The notes: generated by a model not told the origin, from the sequence alone. Positions 37,400 to 47,870 are shown, counted from the first letter of the stretch. The stretch is DNA of 64,000 nucleotides from Chloroflexota bacterium (GCA_019873665.1 JAIOAV010000004.1:1-64000), one strand, 5' to 3'. Translations and numbers: made by a program.

Positions 37400-38260
37400 C
37401 TATTCCGGCTTCTCGTCCGCTCTTCGCTTCATCTCGGCGATGATTTGCTCCCAATATAGTTTCATGAAAGGCGGATGCTCCAGGCTGTCCAGCGCATAGT
37501 AGCGCGTGGCGCGATCCAGCTTGAGCGTCGCCGTGATGATCCCTTCCTCATAGTAACCCGCCTCTGCCAGCGGCAGGCCAGTGGGGTCCTTGATATACGA
37601 CTGGCCGCTGGAAGTCTGCGCGCCATCCGGGGATGTGCCCACCGTGTTGGCGACGCAATGGTATATGGCGCTGTTCGGGCCGGCTGGCTGCTGCGCCCGG
37701 CCAGAGATCCGTTTCCAATGCACCGCCTCCAGCGAGTCAGAGCTGCACGACGGCTGGAAGAGGATCTGCGCTCCCGCCATCGCCGGCACGCGATAAAGCT
37801 CCGGGTGGCGCCCGTCGCGGCAGATGACGAGGGTGCAGGGGATGCCATCAATCTCAAAAAACGCCATCTTGTTGCCACCGCGGCAGTACTTGCGTTCATC
37901 CGCGCCCGCCATGTGCACCTTGGCATACTGGTAGGTGATCTCGCCTGCCGGGTTGATCACGTGCGCCAGGTTGAGGAAGCGATCATCCGTCGCCTCGATC
38001 GTGCCGATGATCACCCAGAGGTTCGCTTCTTGCGCCGCGCGTTGCACCTCAGCCAGTGCCGCGCGCACCTGCTCGCGCGGCAGGGTGATGAGATAGGGAA
38101 AGTAGTAGCTGGTGAGGGTAGCCTCCGGAAAGCAGACGACGCGACTTCCCTCCGCCGCCGCCTCGCGGATAAAGCGCAGCGTCATCGCCAGGTTGCGCTC
38201 CAAGGGCTTGGCCCAATGCATCTGCACACACGAGACCTGCAACACATCAGGTGGGTTCAT
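37400..38260 (-). CDS. Carbon-nitrogen hydrolase (nitrilase superfamily)
   Basis: VSCVQMHWAKPLERNL; VCFPEATLTSYYFP; AKVHMAGADERKYCRGG; TLVICRDGRHPELYRVPAMAGAQILFQPS. Confidence 0.88.
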   Translation of the reverse strand: MNPPDVLQVSCVQMHWAKPLERNLAMTLRFIREAAAEGSRVVCFPEATLTSYYFPYLITLPREQVRAALAEVQRAAQEANLWVIIGTIEATDDRFLNLAHVINPAGEITYQYAKVHMAGADERKYCRGGNKMAFFEIDGIPCTLVICRDGRHPELYRVPAMAGAQILFQPSCSSDSLEAVHWKRISGRAQQPAGPNSAIYHCVANTVGTSPDGAQTSSGQSYIKDPTGLPLAEAGYYEEGIITATLKLDRATRYYALDSLEHPPFMKLYWEQIIAEMKRRADEKPE

Positions 38261-38290
38261 CTCCGCTTGCGCCTCCAGATATGAGGGTTC

Positions 38291-39583
38291 TCAGATAGTC
38301 AGATAATCCGCATGCGCGACGAAAAGTTCGTCCACCATCTTGCGGATGTCAGGCAGCGCCACCGTGGCGGCCGTCAGCGGATCGAGCTGCACGGCGCGAT
38401 AGACCAGCTCGCGATTGCCCGTAAGCAGCGCCTGGACCGCCAGTTCTTGCACATAGATATTGGACGCGTTCAGCGCCGCCAGCTCCGGCGGCAGCTTGCC
38501 AACGTGGCACGGGTGCAGGCCGGTGCCGTTCGCCAGTATGGGCACCTCCACCACGCAATCGGGCGGCAGGTTGGTGATCAAGCCCGTGTTGCGCACGTTG
38601 CCATTGAACGAGAAGGGCGTGTCGGTCTCGATGGCGTTCAGGATAAAGGTGCAATACTCATGTGTCCGCTCAAAGGGGATCTCCGCGCCGCTGGCCAGCA
38701 GCTCTCGCATCCGCTGAAAGCTCTCATCGCGCTGCGCGCGCCACGCTGCATAGTTCTCCAAGTTCGCCGCGGACGGCGGCGCATACTGCGCCGTAAGCTC
38801 GGGGGTACGGCGAAAGTAAGGCACATATTCGGACATGTGCCGCGTGGACTCGGTTACAAAGTAGCCAAAGTGGCGCATGACCTCGAAACGCACCTTGTCG
38901 CGGGCATAGATGTCGGGATCCTGCATCGCCTGCCAGAGCATCGGATAGGCATCTTTGCCCTGCCAGGTGAGTTGGAGAAACCACGCCATATGATTGATGC
39001 CGGCCACCCAGTAGCGCACCTCATCCCGCGGCGCGCCGATGTATTCGGCCAGCCGAAACGCCGTGCCCTGCACACTGTGGCATAGGCCGACGTTGCGCAC
39101 CGAGGTCGCCTCGTTCGCCAGCCAGCAGTTCATCGCCATCGGGTTGGTGTACTGGATCACGAGCGCGTCCGGCGTCAACTTCTCGACATCGCGCAGGATC
39201 TCCAGGATGGCAGGGCCATTCCGCAAGAAATAGAACACGCCGCCGGGGCCCATCGTGTCGGCCACCGAGTGGTCAACGCCGTACCGCATGGGGATCTCGT
39301 GGTCCTTGATAACCCCCTCCACGCCGCCTACGCGGATGGAGATGATCACATAGTCTGCACCCGGCAACACATCGCGACGGTCCGCGCTCGCCTCGATGCG
39401 CGTGTTCGTCCCCGCCTGCTGCGCCATGCGACGTGCTACCGCCGCCATGGTATCGAGCTTCTCCGGGTCAATATCCACGAGGCCGATGGTGCCATCGCTC
39501 AAGGCGGGGAACGTCAGGATGTCGCCGATCAAACGCTTGGCAAAGACCATGCTTCCCGCACCGATCAGGACGATCTTGGGCAT
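38291..39583 (-). CDS. GH4-family glycosidase (alpha-galactosidase/glucosidase-like)
   Basis: KIVLIGAGSMVFAKRLIGDIL; YTNPMAMNCW; GLCHSVQGTAFRLAEYIG; GINHMAWFL. Confidence 0.92.
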   Translation of the reverse strand: MPKIVLIGAGSMVFAKRLIGDILTFPALSDGTIGLVDIDPEKLDTMAAVARRMAQQAGTNTRIEASADRRDVLPGADYVIISIRVGGVEGVIKDHEIPMRYGVDHSVADTMGPGGVFYFLRNGPAILEILRDVEKLTPDALVIQYTNPMAMNCWLANEATSVRNVGLCHSVQGTAFRLAEYIGAPRDEVRYWVAGINHMAWFLQLTWQGKDAYPMLWQAMQDPDIYARDKVRFEVMRHFGYFVTESTRHMSEYVPYFRRTPELTAQYAPPSAANLENYAAWRAQRDESFQRMRELLASGAEIPFERTHEYCTFILNAIETDTPFSFNGNVRNTGLITNLPPDCVVEVPILANGTGLHPCHVGKLPPELAALNASNIYVQELAVQALLTGNRELVYRAVQLDPLTAATVALPDIRKMVDELFVAHADYLTI

Positions 39584-39726
39584 ATAGCTCCTTTCCACCG
39601 CTGTACATCAGCTTCCGGCCGCAAATGCCCGCGAGCCGGATAACTGCGCCCATTATACTCGGTTTTCGATTCCCGGCTATCACAGTGCCCATGCACCGCA
39701 ACGCTACCACGTCCCCGATGCAGAGA

Positions 39727-39755
39727 TTGGCGCTTCAGGGCAAATCACGTATAAT
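39727..39755 (+). promoter_or_regulatory. Putative sigma70-type promoter
   Basis: TTGGCG-17 nt-TATAAT upstream of CDS 39813. Confidence 0.5.
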
Positions 39756-39812
39756 CACGTGTGGCAACCGACGCTCCACGAGCGGCGCGATGTATCCAGC
39801 GAAAGGAGCAGA

Positions 39813-40031
39813 ATGGAAAGCACCACCCCCTCGATCTGGGAGACCATCCGGCAATGGCTGCCCTTTATCATCCCCGTCCTTGTCCTGCAACTGGGACTGC
39901 AGATCGTCGCGCTTGTGGACCTGGCGCGGCGAGAGACCACGCGCTGGCCCAAGTGGGTGTGGGCCGTGATCATCATCGCGGGCGAGATGTTGGGACCGAT
40001 CCTGTACTTTCTGCTTGGGAGACAGGAATAG
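39813..40031 (+). CDS. PLDc_N-like two-TM membrane protein
   Basis: ALVDLARRETTRWPKWVWAVIIIAGEMLGPILYFLLGRQE; adjacent to ABC genes. Confidence 0.75.
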   Translation: MESTTPSIWETIRQWLPFIIPVLVLQLGLQIVALVDLARRETTRWPKWVWAVIIIAGEMLGPILYFLLGRQE

Positions 40032-40976
40032 ATGGCTGCCATCCAGACTGAGGGGCTGGTCAAGACGTTCGGCCGTGTGCGCGCGCTGGATGGCCTGACG
40101 CTCACCGTGGAGCCGGGGACGATCTACGGATTTCTCGGCCCAAACGGCGCGGGCAAGACCACCACCATTCGTATCCTGACTGGCCTGGCACGACCCACTG
40201 CGGGATGCGCCACAGTGGCCGGCGTAGACGTGGGGCGTGACCACCGCGAGGTGCAGCGCCGCATCGGCTACCTGCCGGAAGAGCCTGCCTTTTACCCGTG
40301 GATGACGCCCCGCGAGTTTCTGGATCATGTGGGACGCGCGTTCGGGCTGCCGAGCCGCGACCGCGCGCGCCGCGCCGAAGAGCTACTGTCGCTGGTTGGA
40401 TTAGCAGAGGTCAGCAAGCGGCGCATCGGCGGCTTTTCGCGCGGCATGCGCCAGCGTCTGGGCATCGCGCAGGCGCTGGTGAACCAGCCGACGGTGCTTT
40501 TCCTGGATGAGCCGGCCAGCGCGCTGGATCCGGCGGGGCGCAAAGAGGTGCTCGATCTCATCAGCCGGTTGCGCGGCCAGGCCACCGTGTTCATGTCCAC
40601 GCATATCCTGGCGGATGTGGAGCGCGTCTGCGACACGATTGGCATCATCGCTCACGGGCGCATCGTGGCGGAAGCCAAACAGGAGGAGTTGCTAGCGCGC
40701 TATGCGGTCCCTGCTTTTGAGGTCGAATGCGACCACGGCGCAGAGGCGCGACTCACCGCCTGGGCCGACGCGCTGCAACAACGCTCCTGGGTAGACAGCG
40801 CCGCCGTCAATGGCGCTGTCGCTCACATCGTGGTCAACGACATCGAGATCGCCAAGCGCGAGCTTCTCCGCTCCGCTGTCGCCGCGGACCTGGTGCTGAC
40901 GCACTATGCGATGGTGCGGCCATCGCTGGAGGATGTCTTTCTGCGGCTGGTCGGAGAAGGGAGGGCAACATCATGA
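40032..40976 (+). CDS. ABC transporter ATP-binding protein
   Basis: FLGPNGAGKTTTIRIL; GGFSRGMRQRLGIAQALVNQPTVLFLDEPASALDPAGR. Confidence 0.95.
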   Translation: MAAIQTEGLVKTFGRVRALDGLTLTVEPGTIYGFLGPNGAGKTTTIRILTGLARPTAGCATVAGVDVGRDHREVQRRIGYLPEEPAFYPWMTPREFLDHVGRAFGLPSRDRARRAEELLSLVGLAEVSKRRIGGFSRGMRQRLGIAQALVNQPTVLFLDEPASALDPAGRKEVLDLISRLRGQATVFMSTHILADVERVCDTIGIIAHGRIVAEAKQEELLARYAVPAFEVECDHGAEARLTAWADALQQRSWVDSAAVNGAVAHIVVNDIEIAKRELLRSAVAADLVLTHYAMVRPSLEDVFLRLVGEGRATS

Positions 40977-41731
40977 TCCTCGGCGTCGCACTGCGCAAGG
41001 AGCTCCTGGAGCAATGGCGGACACACCGCCTCCTGGTGCTGGCCGTGGTATTTGTCCTGATGGGGCTTATCTCACCTCTTCTGGCCAAGCTCACGCCAGA
41101 GTTGTTGCGGCTCATCCCCGGCGGCGATCAGTTCGTGCCGCTGATCCCGCCGCCCACGGCGGCGGATGCGGTGGCACAGTATGTCAAGAACATCAGCCAG
41201 TTTGGCATCATCTTGGCGCTTCTGCTGGCGATGGGCGCGGTGGCCGGAGAGAAGGACAGGGGCACGGCGGCGTTGATGCTGGCCAAGCCGTTTCCACGGG
41301 GCGCGTTCCTCCTGGCCAAGTTCGGCGCGCTGGCGCTCACCTTCCTCGTCAGCCTCATCGTCGCGGGTATCGTAGGATACTATTATACCCTGCTGCTCTT
41401 CACAGCGCTGCCGCCGGGCGGCTGGCTGGCGCTGAACGCGCTAGTGTGGCTCTGGTTGCTCGTGTATCTGGCGCTGACCCTGTTTTGCAGCACGATCACC
41501 CGCTCGCAGGCGGCAGCCGGGGGACTGGCCTTTGGCTTTCTGGTCATCCTGTCGCTGCTCGGATCACTCCCCAGGGTCGGGGAGTATCTGCCGGGACAAC
41601 TGCTGAACTGGGGCAGCGCGCTGGCGCTGGGCAGCACGCGCAGCGCCTGGCCCGCGGTCGCGGTCAGCGTTGGCCTCATTGCGCTATCCCTGCTCGCCGC
41701 CTGGCTCCTCTTCCGCCGTCAGGAGCTATAG
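40973..41731 (+). CDS. ABC transporter permease (ABC-2 type)
   Basis: LRKELLEQWRTHRLL; multi-TM; MGAVAGEKDRGTAALMLAKPFPRGAFLLAKF. Confidence 0.9.
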   Translation: MILGVALRKELLEQWRTHRLLVLAVVFVLMGLISPLLAKLTPELLRLIPGGDQFVPLIPPPTAADAVAQYVKNISQFGIILALLLAMGAVAGEKDRGTAALMLAKPFPRGAFLLAKFGALALTFLVSLIVAGIVGYYYTLLLFTALPPGGWLALNALVWLWLLVYLALTLFCSTITRSQAAAGGLAFGFLVILSLLGSLPRVGEYLPGQLLNWGSALALGSTRSAWPAVAVSVGLIALSLLAAWLLFRRQEL

Positions 41732-41782
41732 AGGGACAGCCGCATTGTCATTCAATTGCTCATCTTGTAGAAAGGAACTCGA

Positions 41783-43303
41783 ATGAAACGTGCTCTGCTG
41801 AGTGTCTGGGACAAGACAGGACTGGTTGATCTAGCCCGCGGCTTATCTGGCTTGGGATATGAGCTGATCTCCACTGGCGGCACCGCCCGCACCTTACGGG
41901 AGGCGGGCCTGCCGGTGGTGGAGGTGGCCGAGGTAACCCGCTTTCCCGAGATCCTGGATGGCCGCGTCAAGACGTTGCATCCTGCCATCCATGGCGGCAT
42001 TCTGGCGCAGCGCACCGAATCGCATCTCGCCGAACTGGCGCGCCATGGAATCACGCCAATTGACCTAGTCGTCGTCAACCTGTATCCCTTCGAGGCCACC
42101 GTTGCCAACCCGGACACGACGCTAGCAAAGGCGATCGAGCAGATCGACATCGGCGGCGTCACGCTGCTGCGCGCAGCGGGCAAGAACCACGCCTACGTCG
42201 CCGTTGTGGTGGATCCGCGTGATTACGAGCCGATCCTGGCCGAGTTGCAACAGCATGGCACTGTGTCAGCCGAGACCCGGCAACGTCTCGCCATCAAGGC
42301 GTTCCGCCACGCAGCGAACTATGATATCGCCATCGCCAATTATCTGGAGCATCGCCTGGGCGGCAACGGCAGCCTGTTCCCTTCCGTGCTGCAGCTCTCC
42401 ATCCCCAAGCTGGAGGATCTGCGATATGGCGAGAATCCGCACCAGTTGGCGGCAGTCTATGGCGCGAGTCCGCTGGGTGGGCGGCTGCTGCTGGGCGAAT
42501 CGCTCTCCTATAACAATCTGCTAGACATTGACGCAGCGTGGCGGACGGCGACAGACTTTGTCGAGCCGACCATCGCCATCATCAAGCACAACACTCCCTG
42601 CGGCGTTGCCAGCGACGATGATCTGGTCGTCGCCTTCAAGCGGGCGCTGGCCACCGATCCGGTGTCGGCGTTCGGTGGCATCATCGCCGTGAATCGGCCG
42701 CTGGACGAGCGCATTGTGGCCGCGTTTGGCGACCTGATGCTGGATGGCCTGGCCGCGCCCGCAGTGACGCCGGCAGCGCTGGAGATGCTGCGCAAGCGCA
42801 AGCGCCTGCGCCTTATCGAAATCCCACTCGACAGCGCCGAGATCCTGCCATGGGACATCCGCACTGTGCACGGCAACATCGTCACGCAACAACGCGACCG
42901 TATGCCGGAGGATGAAAGCGCCTGGAAGGTGGTTACGCAGCGCGCGCCAACGGCAGAAGAGTGGGAAGGACTGCGCTTTGGCTGGCGCGTCGCCAAGCAT
43001 GTCAAGTCCAATGCCATCGTGCTGGGCCGCGGCAAGGCCACCATCGGCATCGGCGCGGGGCAAATGAGCCGCGTGGATTCGGTCAAGATTGCCATCATGA
43101 AGGCACAGCAGGATGTCGCAGGCAGCGTGATGGCCTCTGATGCGTTCTTCCCGTTTGTCGACGGGATCGAGGAGGCCGCCAAGGCCGGCATTACGGCCGT
43201 CATCGAGCCTGGCGGCTCGCTGCGCGACGCCGACGCCATCGCGGCGGCGAACGCTCACCAGATGGCAATGGTATTCACCGGCACGCGGCATTTCCGACAC
43301 TAG
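41783..43303 (+). CDS. purH: Bifunctional AICAR formyltransferase/IMP cyclohydrolase
   Basis: RALLSVWDKTGLVDLARGL; STGGTARTL; GRVKTLHPAIHGGIL; LRYGENPHQ; KHNTPCGVA; RHFRH C-terminus. Confidence 0.97.
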   Translation: MKRALLSVWDKTGLVDLARGLSGLGYELISTGGTARTLREAGLPVVEVAEVTRFPEILDGRVKTLHPAIHGGILAQRTESHLAELARHGITPIDLVVVNLYPFEATVANPDTTLAKAIEQIDIGGVTLLRAAGKNHAYVAVVVDPRDYEPILAELQQHGTVSAETRQRLAIKAFRHAANYDIAIANYLEHRLGGNGSLFPSVLQLSIPKLEDLRYGENPHQLAAVYGASPLGGRLLLGESLSYNNLLDIDAAWRTATDFVEPTIAIIKHNTPCGVASDDDLVVAFKRALATDPVSAFGGIIAVNRPLDERIVAAFGDLMLDGLAAPAVTPAALEMLRKRKRLRLIEIPLDSAEILPWDIRTVHGNIVTQQRDRMPEDESAWKVVTQRAPTAEEWEGLRFGWRVAKHVKSNAIVLGRGKATIGIGAGQMSRVDSVKIAIMKAQQDVAGSVMASDAFFPFVDGIEEAAKAGITAVIEPGGSLRDADAIAAANAHQMAMVFTGTRHFRH

Positions 43304-43355
43304 TTCACACCGTGGGCAAAAGCACTACCCACCTTCACCCGCTAGGAGGCTCAAC

Positions 43356-44636
43356 ATGCCTGGTACACTCGTCCTCGGCGCTCAGTGGGGCGACGAGGGA
43401 AAAGGAAAGATCACCGATCTGCTCGCCTCGCAAGTGGATGCGGTCGCACGCTACCAGGGAGGAGATAACGCCGGCCACACGGTCGTTGTCGGCCAAGAGA
43501 CTTTCAAGTTGCACCTCATCCCCTCTGGTATCCTGTACCCCAAGGTGACCTGCTTTCTGGGAAACGGCGTCGTCATCAACCCGGCAAGGCTGCTAGAGGA
43601 GATGGCGCAACTCGCCGCGCGAGGCGTTGATATTTCGCCCAGCCGACTCAAGATCAGCGATCGGGCGCACTTGGTCATGCCGTACCACCCTGTGCTGGAC
43701 AAAGCATCCGAGGCGAGCCTGGGGCGCAGCGCCATCGGCACCACCGGCCGCGGCATTGGCCCGGCGTATGTGGATAAAGCGGCGCGGCAGGGGATCCGCG
43801 TGCATCAAATGCTCCGCGATGATTTCGCCTCGCGTGTGCGCGAGGCAGTAGAAGCCAAGAACAAGGTGCTGCAAGGACTGTATGGCCTGCCGCCGTTGGA
43901 TGCAGGACAGATCGCCGACCAATACGCCGGCTACGCGGCGCAGCTCCGCCCCCACATCGCTGACGTGTCGCGCGCGCTGGATGATATCTACCGCCACGGG
44001 CGGCACATCCTATACGAGGGGGCGCAGGGCACGCTGCTCGATGTGGACCACGGCACTTATCCCTACGTTACCAGCTCTTCACCGACGGTGGGTGGCGTCT
44101 TTACCGGACTGGGTATCGGCCCTCAGCATCTGGATCGCGTCCTCGCCGCGGCCAAGGCATACCAGACACGTGTCGGCGCGGGGCCATTCCCCACCGAACT
44201 ACTGGACGCGATCGGCGACCGAATGGTGGAACAGGGGCAGGAGTTCGGCACGACCACGGGCCGGCGGCGGCGCACCGGCTGGCTGGATATGGTGACGCTG
44301 CGCTACTCGGCGCGCCTCAACGGCATCCAGGAAATCGCCCTGACCAAGTTGGACGTGCTCTCCGGGCTGAACATGCTGAAGGTGTGCGTCGCATATCGGC
44401 GACGGGGCGAGCGACTGGAGGATTTCCCCGCCGACCTCGAGGTGCTCGCGGAATGCGAGCCTGTCTATGTGGAGAGCAAGGGGTGGGAGGAGGATCTCAG
44501 CCAGGCAAAGGAGATGAGCGATTTGCCGCCAGAAGCGCAAGATTATGTCAAGCTCATCGAGGACAGCCTGGGGTTGCCGATCACTCTGGTTTCTGTCGGC
44601 CCAGATCGTGAGCAGACGATCCACCGAACGGCATAG
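43356..44636 (+). CDS. purA: Adenylosuccinate synthase
   Basis: LGAQWGDEGKGKITDLLA; GGDNAGHTVV; GTTGRGIGPAYVDKA; EGAQGTLLDVDHGTYPYVTSS. Confidence 0.97.
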   Translation: MPGTLVLGAQWGDEGKGKITDLLASQVDAVARYQGGDNAGHTVVVGQETFKLHLIPSGILYPKVTCFLGNGVVINPARLLEEMAQLAARGVDISPSRLKISDRAHLVMPYHPVLDKASEASLGRSAIGTTGRGIGPAYVDKAARQGIRVHQMLRDDFASRVREAVEAKNKVLQGLYGLPPLDAGQIADQYAGYAAQLRPHIADVSRALDDIYRHGRHILYEGAQGTLLDVDHGTYPYVTSSSPTVGGVFTGLGIGPQHLDRVLAAAKAYQTRVGAGPFPTELLDAIGDRMVEQGQEFGTTTGRRRRTGWLDMVTLRYSARLNGIQEIALTKLDVLSGLNMLKVCVAYRRRGERLEDFPADLEVLAECEPVYVESKGWEEDLSQAKEMSDLPPEAQDYVKLIEDSLGLPITLVSVGPDREQTIHRTA

Positions 44637-44686
44637 AGCTCGCCGCAGCGCCCTGGACCGCTGCCATCTGAATGGAGGTTTTGCCC

Positions 44687-45352
44687 ATGCTACCGCGCGT
44701 GATCCTGCACAGTGGCGCGAGCGTGGATGGGCGGCTGGACTGCCCCACACTCGATGTCGGCCTCTACTATGAGCTGACGGGAACATGGGACGCGGAAGCG
44801 ATCCTCTCCGGCAGCAACACCATCCTCGCAGCATTCGCCGAGATGGCCGCCTCAGTCCCCGAAGAGCCGCTGCCCGAGCCGGGCGCGAATGACACCCGTC
44901 CGTGGCTCGTGATCGTAGACAGCCGCGGGCGGCTGCCGGAGCTGGCGCCGGTGCGTCGCCAGCCGTACTGGCGCGACGTCATCATCCTTTGCTCTCGCGC
45001 CACACCGCCATCTCATCTGCGCCGCCTGGAGGAGCAAGGCGTGACGTATATCATCGCCGGAGACGAGCGGGTTGACCTCCAGCTTGCGTTGGAGACGCTG
45101 CACGCGCGTTTTGGCGTGCGCACCGTGCGGGTGGATAGCGGCGGCGTGCTGAACGGCGCGCTCCTCCGTGCCCGATTGGTGGATGAGGTGAGTGTGCTGA
45201 TCAGCCCCTGCCTTGTGGGCGGCACGACGCCGCGCTCGCTCTTTGTCGCGCCCGACCTCACGACTCCTGATGGAGCGATCCCATTGCGCCTGGTGGACGT
45301 CCAATGGCTGCGGGGCGACACTGTCTGGCTGCGGTACCACATAGCCAAGTAG
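44687..45352 (+). CDS. RibD C-terminal/dihydrofolate-reductase-like protein
   Basis: VILHSGASVDGRLD; TVRVDSGGVLNGALLRARLVDEVSVLISPCLVGG. Confidence 0.82.
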   Translation: MLPRVILHSGASVDGRLDCPTLDVGLYYELTGTWDAEAILSGSNTILAAFAEMAASVPEEPLPEPGANDTRPWLVIVDSRGRLPELAPVRRQPYWRDVIILCSRATPPSHLRRLEEQGVTYIIAGDERVDLQLALETLHARFGVRTVRVDSGGVLNGALLRARLVDEVSVLISPCLVGGTTPRSLFVAPDLTTPDGAIPLRLVDVQWLRGDTVWLRYHIAK

Positions 45353-45434
45353 GAGGCAAGATCACGCTGTCGGGCACGATGATACCAGGACGTGCATTAT
45401 GCCACCAGTATTGCCGTGGCGTGGATGGTGCAGG

Positions 45435-45896
45435 ATGACTGACACGGGCATTGTCGTCCGCCCCTTTCGGCCCACAGACCAGACAGCAGCGCAGGAACTG
45501 ATCCTCTCAGGGCTGGCCGAGCGCTGGGGTCATCTCGACCCCGCCAAGAACCCGGACCTGGACGATATCGCCACCGCATACGCCGCTGGGACCTTTCTGC
45601 TAGCCTGGGATGGAGACGAGATTGTGGGCACGGGGGCGCTGATCCATGAGGCGGAGGGGATGGCGCGCATCGTGCGCATGTCCGTCGCCGCTGCTAGACG
45701 ACGCCAAGGCATCGGCAGCCTCATCTTGCGCCATCTGCTGGCGGCGGCGCGCGCCGCGGGTTACCGACAGGTCACGTTGGAGACAACCAGCACGTGGCAT
45801 GACGCCATCGCCTTTTACGAGCGGCACGGCTTTCGCCAGATCGGCGCATGGGACGGGGACACGCACTTTGTCCTCGACCTTGGCGAGGGTGTATGA
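45435..45896 (+). CDS. GNAT-family N-acetyltransferase
   Basis: [56 protein letters not shown]. Confidence 0.92.
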   Translation: MTDTGIVVRPFRPTDQTAAQELILSGLAERWGHLDPAKNPDLDDIATAYAAGTFLLAWDGDEIVGTGALIHEAEGMARIVRMSVAAARRRQGIGSLILRHLLAAARAAGYRQVTLETTSTWHDAIAFYERHGFRQIGAWDGDTHFVLDLGEGV

Positions 45897-46606
45897 TCAC
45901 CGAGTCGGCCGCACCTATCATGAAAGAATTGGAGGCTGCCATGCACCAAGGAAATCAGATCCCCCTGACATATCACGAGTATCCCGCCGAGGAAATGCGA
46001 GAGCGTGCCTGCGCGTTCTATGCCGAGATGCGGCGGCGGCGCAGCGTGCGCCAGTTCAGCCCGCGGCCCGTGTCACCAGAGGTGATCGCCGATTGCCTGC
46101 GGGCCGCCGGGACAGCCCCCAGCGGCGCGAATATGCAGCCTTGGCATTTCGTTGTCATCACCGATCCCGCGGTCAAGCGGCAGATTCGTGAGGCCGCCGA
46201 GGCAGAGGAACAGGAATTCTATCGCCGACGCGCGTCGCAAGAGTGGCTTGACGCGCTGGCGCCGCTGCAGACAAACGCGCAAAAGCCCTTCCTGGAAGCC
46301 GCACCGTGCCTGATCGCCATCTTTGCCCAACCGCATCGCGTGACGCCAACGGGAGAGACGATCAAGCACTATTACGTCAACCAGTCAGTGGGTATCGCCA
46401 CTGGCATCCTGCTCGCCGCCGTGCATCACGCAGGACTGGTCGCGCTCACTTACACTCCCAGCCGCATGGCATTTCTCAACCAGCTCCTGCACCGCCCAAG
46501 CTACGAACGCCCCTTCCTGCTCCTCGTGGTCGGCTATCCGGCGGCAGATGCTACTGTCCCCGCCATCGGCAAGAAACCGTTGGAAGAGATCGCCACATTC
46601 ATCTAG
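45893..46606 (+). CDS. Nitroreductase-family protein, iodotyrosine-deiodinase (IYD)-like
   Basis: [91 protein letters not shown] 45893 overlaps GNAT stop; internal ATG 45941 also possible. Confidence 0.85.
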   Translation: MITESAAPIMKELEAAMHQGNQIPLTYHEYPAEEMRERACAFYAEMRRRRSVRQFSPRPVSPEVIADCLRAAGTAPSGANMQPWHFVVITDPAVKRQIREAAEAEEQEFYRRRASQEWLDALAPLQTNAQKPFLEAAPCLIAIFAQPHRVTPTGETIKHYYVNQSVGIATGILLAAVHHAGLVALTYTPSRMAFLNQLLHRPSYERPFLLLVVGYPAADATVPAIGKKPLEEIATFI

Positions 46607-46671
46607 CCTGATCTGCGAGGTGAGACTTGGTCGCTGCGACATATCGCCCTGACAACACTGCTGCCTACCGC

Positions 46672-47373
46672 ATGTCATACGACGACCCATACCGCGAGCT
46701 GGAGCCACCAGCGCAGGAGATCGCGATCGTCCAGGAAGCGCTACAGCTCCTGCACCAGGTCGGAGTGCTTCCTCACACACGCTATGACGAGCACAAGCTG
46801 CAAGCCTTTCGGCGTGCTGTCCAGGAGCAGTTCGAAGTTCCCTGGACAGCCATCACGCCGCGCATGCAGCGCCTGCTCTATGCCATCAACGCTATCCACC
46901 AGCCCCAGAACATGATCGCCGCGGGGGTCTTTTGCGGGTTCACCTTCATCTGCAATGCCGGCGCAGCGGTGGGGCCAGGCGCGGTCTATACCGCGCAGCA
47001 CCTGCTCGGCGTCGAGATCCGCCCCGCCGAGGCCGAACGTGCGGAGCGCAACGTGCGGCGGCTCGATCCCACCGGCGCGGCGCGCATCGTCGCTGCAGAT
47101 GCTGTGGAGGTGGTAGCGCAATTCCCACACGACATCCACCTGCTTTACCTGGACGCCGATGGCGACCAGGGGCGCGGCAAGGGCATCTACCTGCAGATCC
47201 TGGAGGCGGGCTATGCCAAGATGCCGGAGGGAAGCCTCATTCTGGCGCACAACAGCGCCAATGGCGGCGCTCGCCTCACGCCATACCTGGAGTACGTGCG
47301 CGACCCAGCGCACTGCCGCGCCAGCGTCAACGTGCTCTTGGACATTGAAGGGCTAGAGGTTTCAATCAAGTAA
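46672..47373 (+). CDS. Class I SAM-dependent methyltransferase-like (O-methyltransferase-like)
   Basis: MIAAGVFCGFTFICNAGAAVGPG; LGVEIRPAEAERAERNVRRL; LLYLDADG. Confidence 0.65.
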   Translation: MSYDDPYRELEPPAQEIAIVQEALQLLHQVGVLPHTRYDEHKLQAFRRAVQEQFEVPWTAITPRMQRLLYAINAIHQPQNMIAAGVFCGFTFICNAGAAVGPGAVYTAQHLLGVEIRPAEAERAERNVRRLDPTGAARIVAADAVEVVAQFPHDIHLLYLDADGDQGRGKGIYLQILEAGYAKMPEGSLILAHNSANGGARLTPYLEYVRDPAHCRASVNVLLDIEGLEVSIK

Positions 47374-47390
47374 GGAGGATATGCGACCCG

Positions 47391-47870
47391 ATGTCATCCG
47401 ATCTCAGCGCGAGCGCCCGTCGCGTGCAAGAGACGCTCCAGAAACATGGGCTGGATTGCCAAGTCGTCGAACTGCCCAATAGCACGCGCACCGCGCCGGA
47501 AGCAGCGGCAGCGGTCGGTTGCCATGTGGCGCAGATCGTCAAGTCGCTGGTGTTTCGCGGTCGTCACACCGACCGCCCCATCCTGGTGGTCGCCAGCGGC
47601 GCGAACCGCGTGAACGAGCGTAGACTGGGTGAGCTGGCCGGCGAGCCGGCGGAAAAGGCAAGCGCCGACTTTGTCCGCGAGCGAACCGGTTTTGCCATCG
47701 GCGGCGTGCCGCCACTTGGCCATGCCGAGCCGCTGCTGACGTTCATAGATGAGGATTTGCTCCAGTATGACGAGATATGGGCGGCAGCTGGCACACCACA
47801 CGCGGTCTTTTGCCTGACGCCGCAACAGCTAACGCAGATCACCAAAGGAGAAGTTACGCGCATCACCTAG
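47391..47870 (+). CDS. YbaK/EbsC-family aminoacyl-tRNA deacylase
   Basis: QIVKSLVFRGRHTDRPILVVASGANRVNERRL; GFAIGGVPPLGHAEPLLTFIDEDL. Confidence 0.92.
   Translation: MSSDLSASARRVQETLQKHGLDCQVVELPNSTRTAPEAAAAVGCHVAQIVKSLVFRGRHTDRPILVVASGANRVNERRLGELAGEPAEKASADFVRERTGFAIGGVPPLGHAEPLLTFIDEDLLQYDEIWAAAGTPHAVFCLTPQQLTQITKGEVTRIT

Noticed and set aside
36584-37459. 291-aa plus-strand ORF opposite DegT aminotransferase
   Set aside because: Antisense to a gene with clear PLP-Lys motif; Arg/His-rich shadow.
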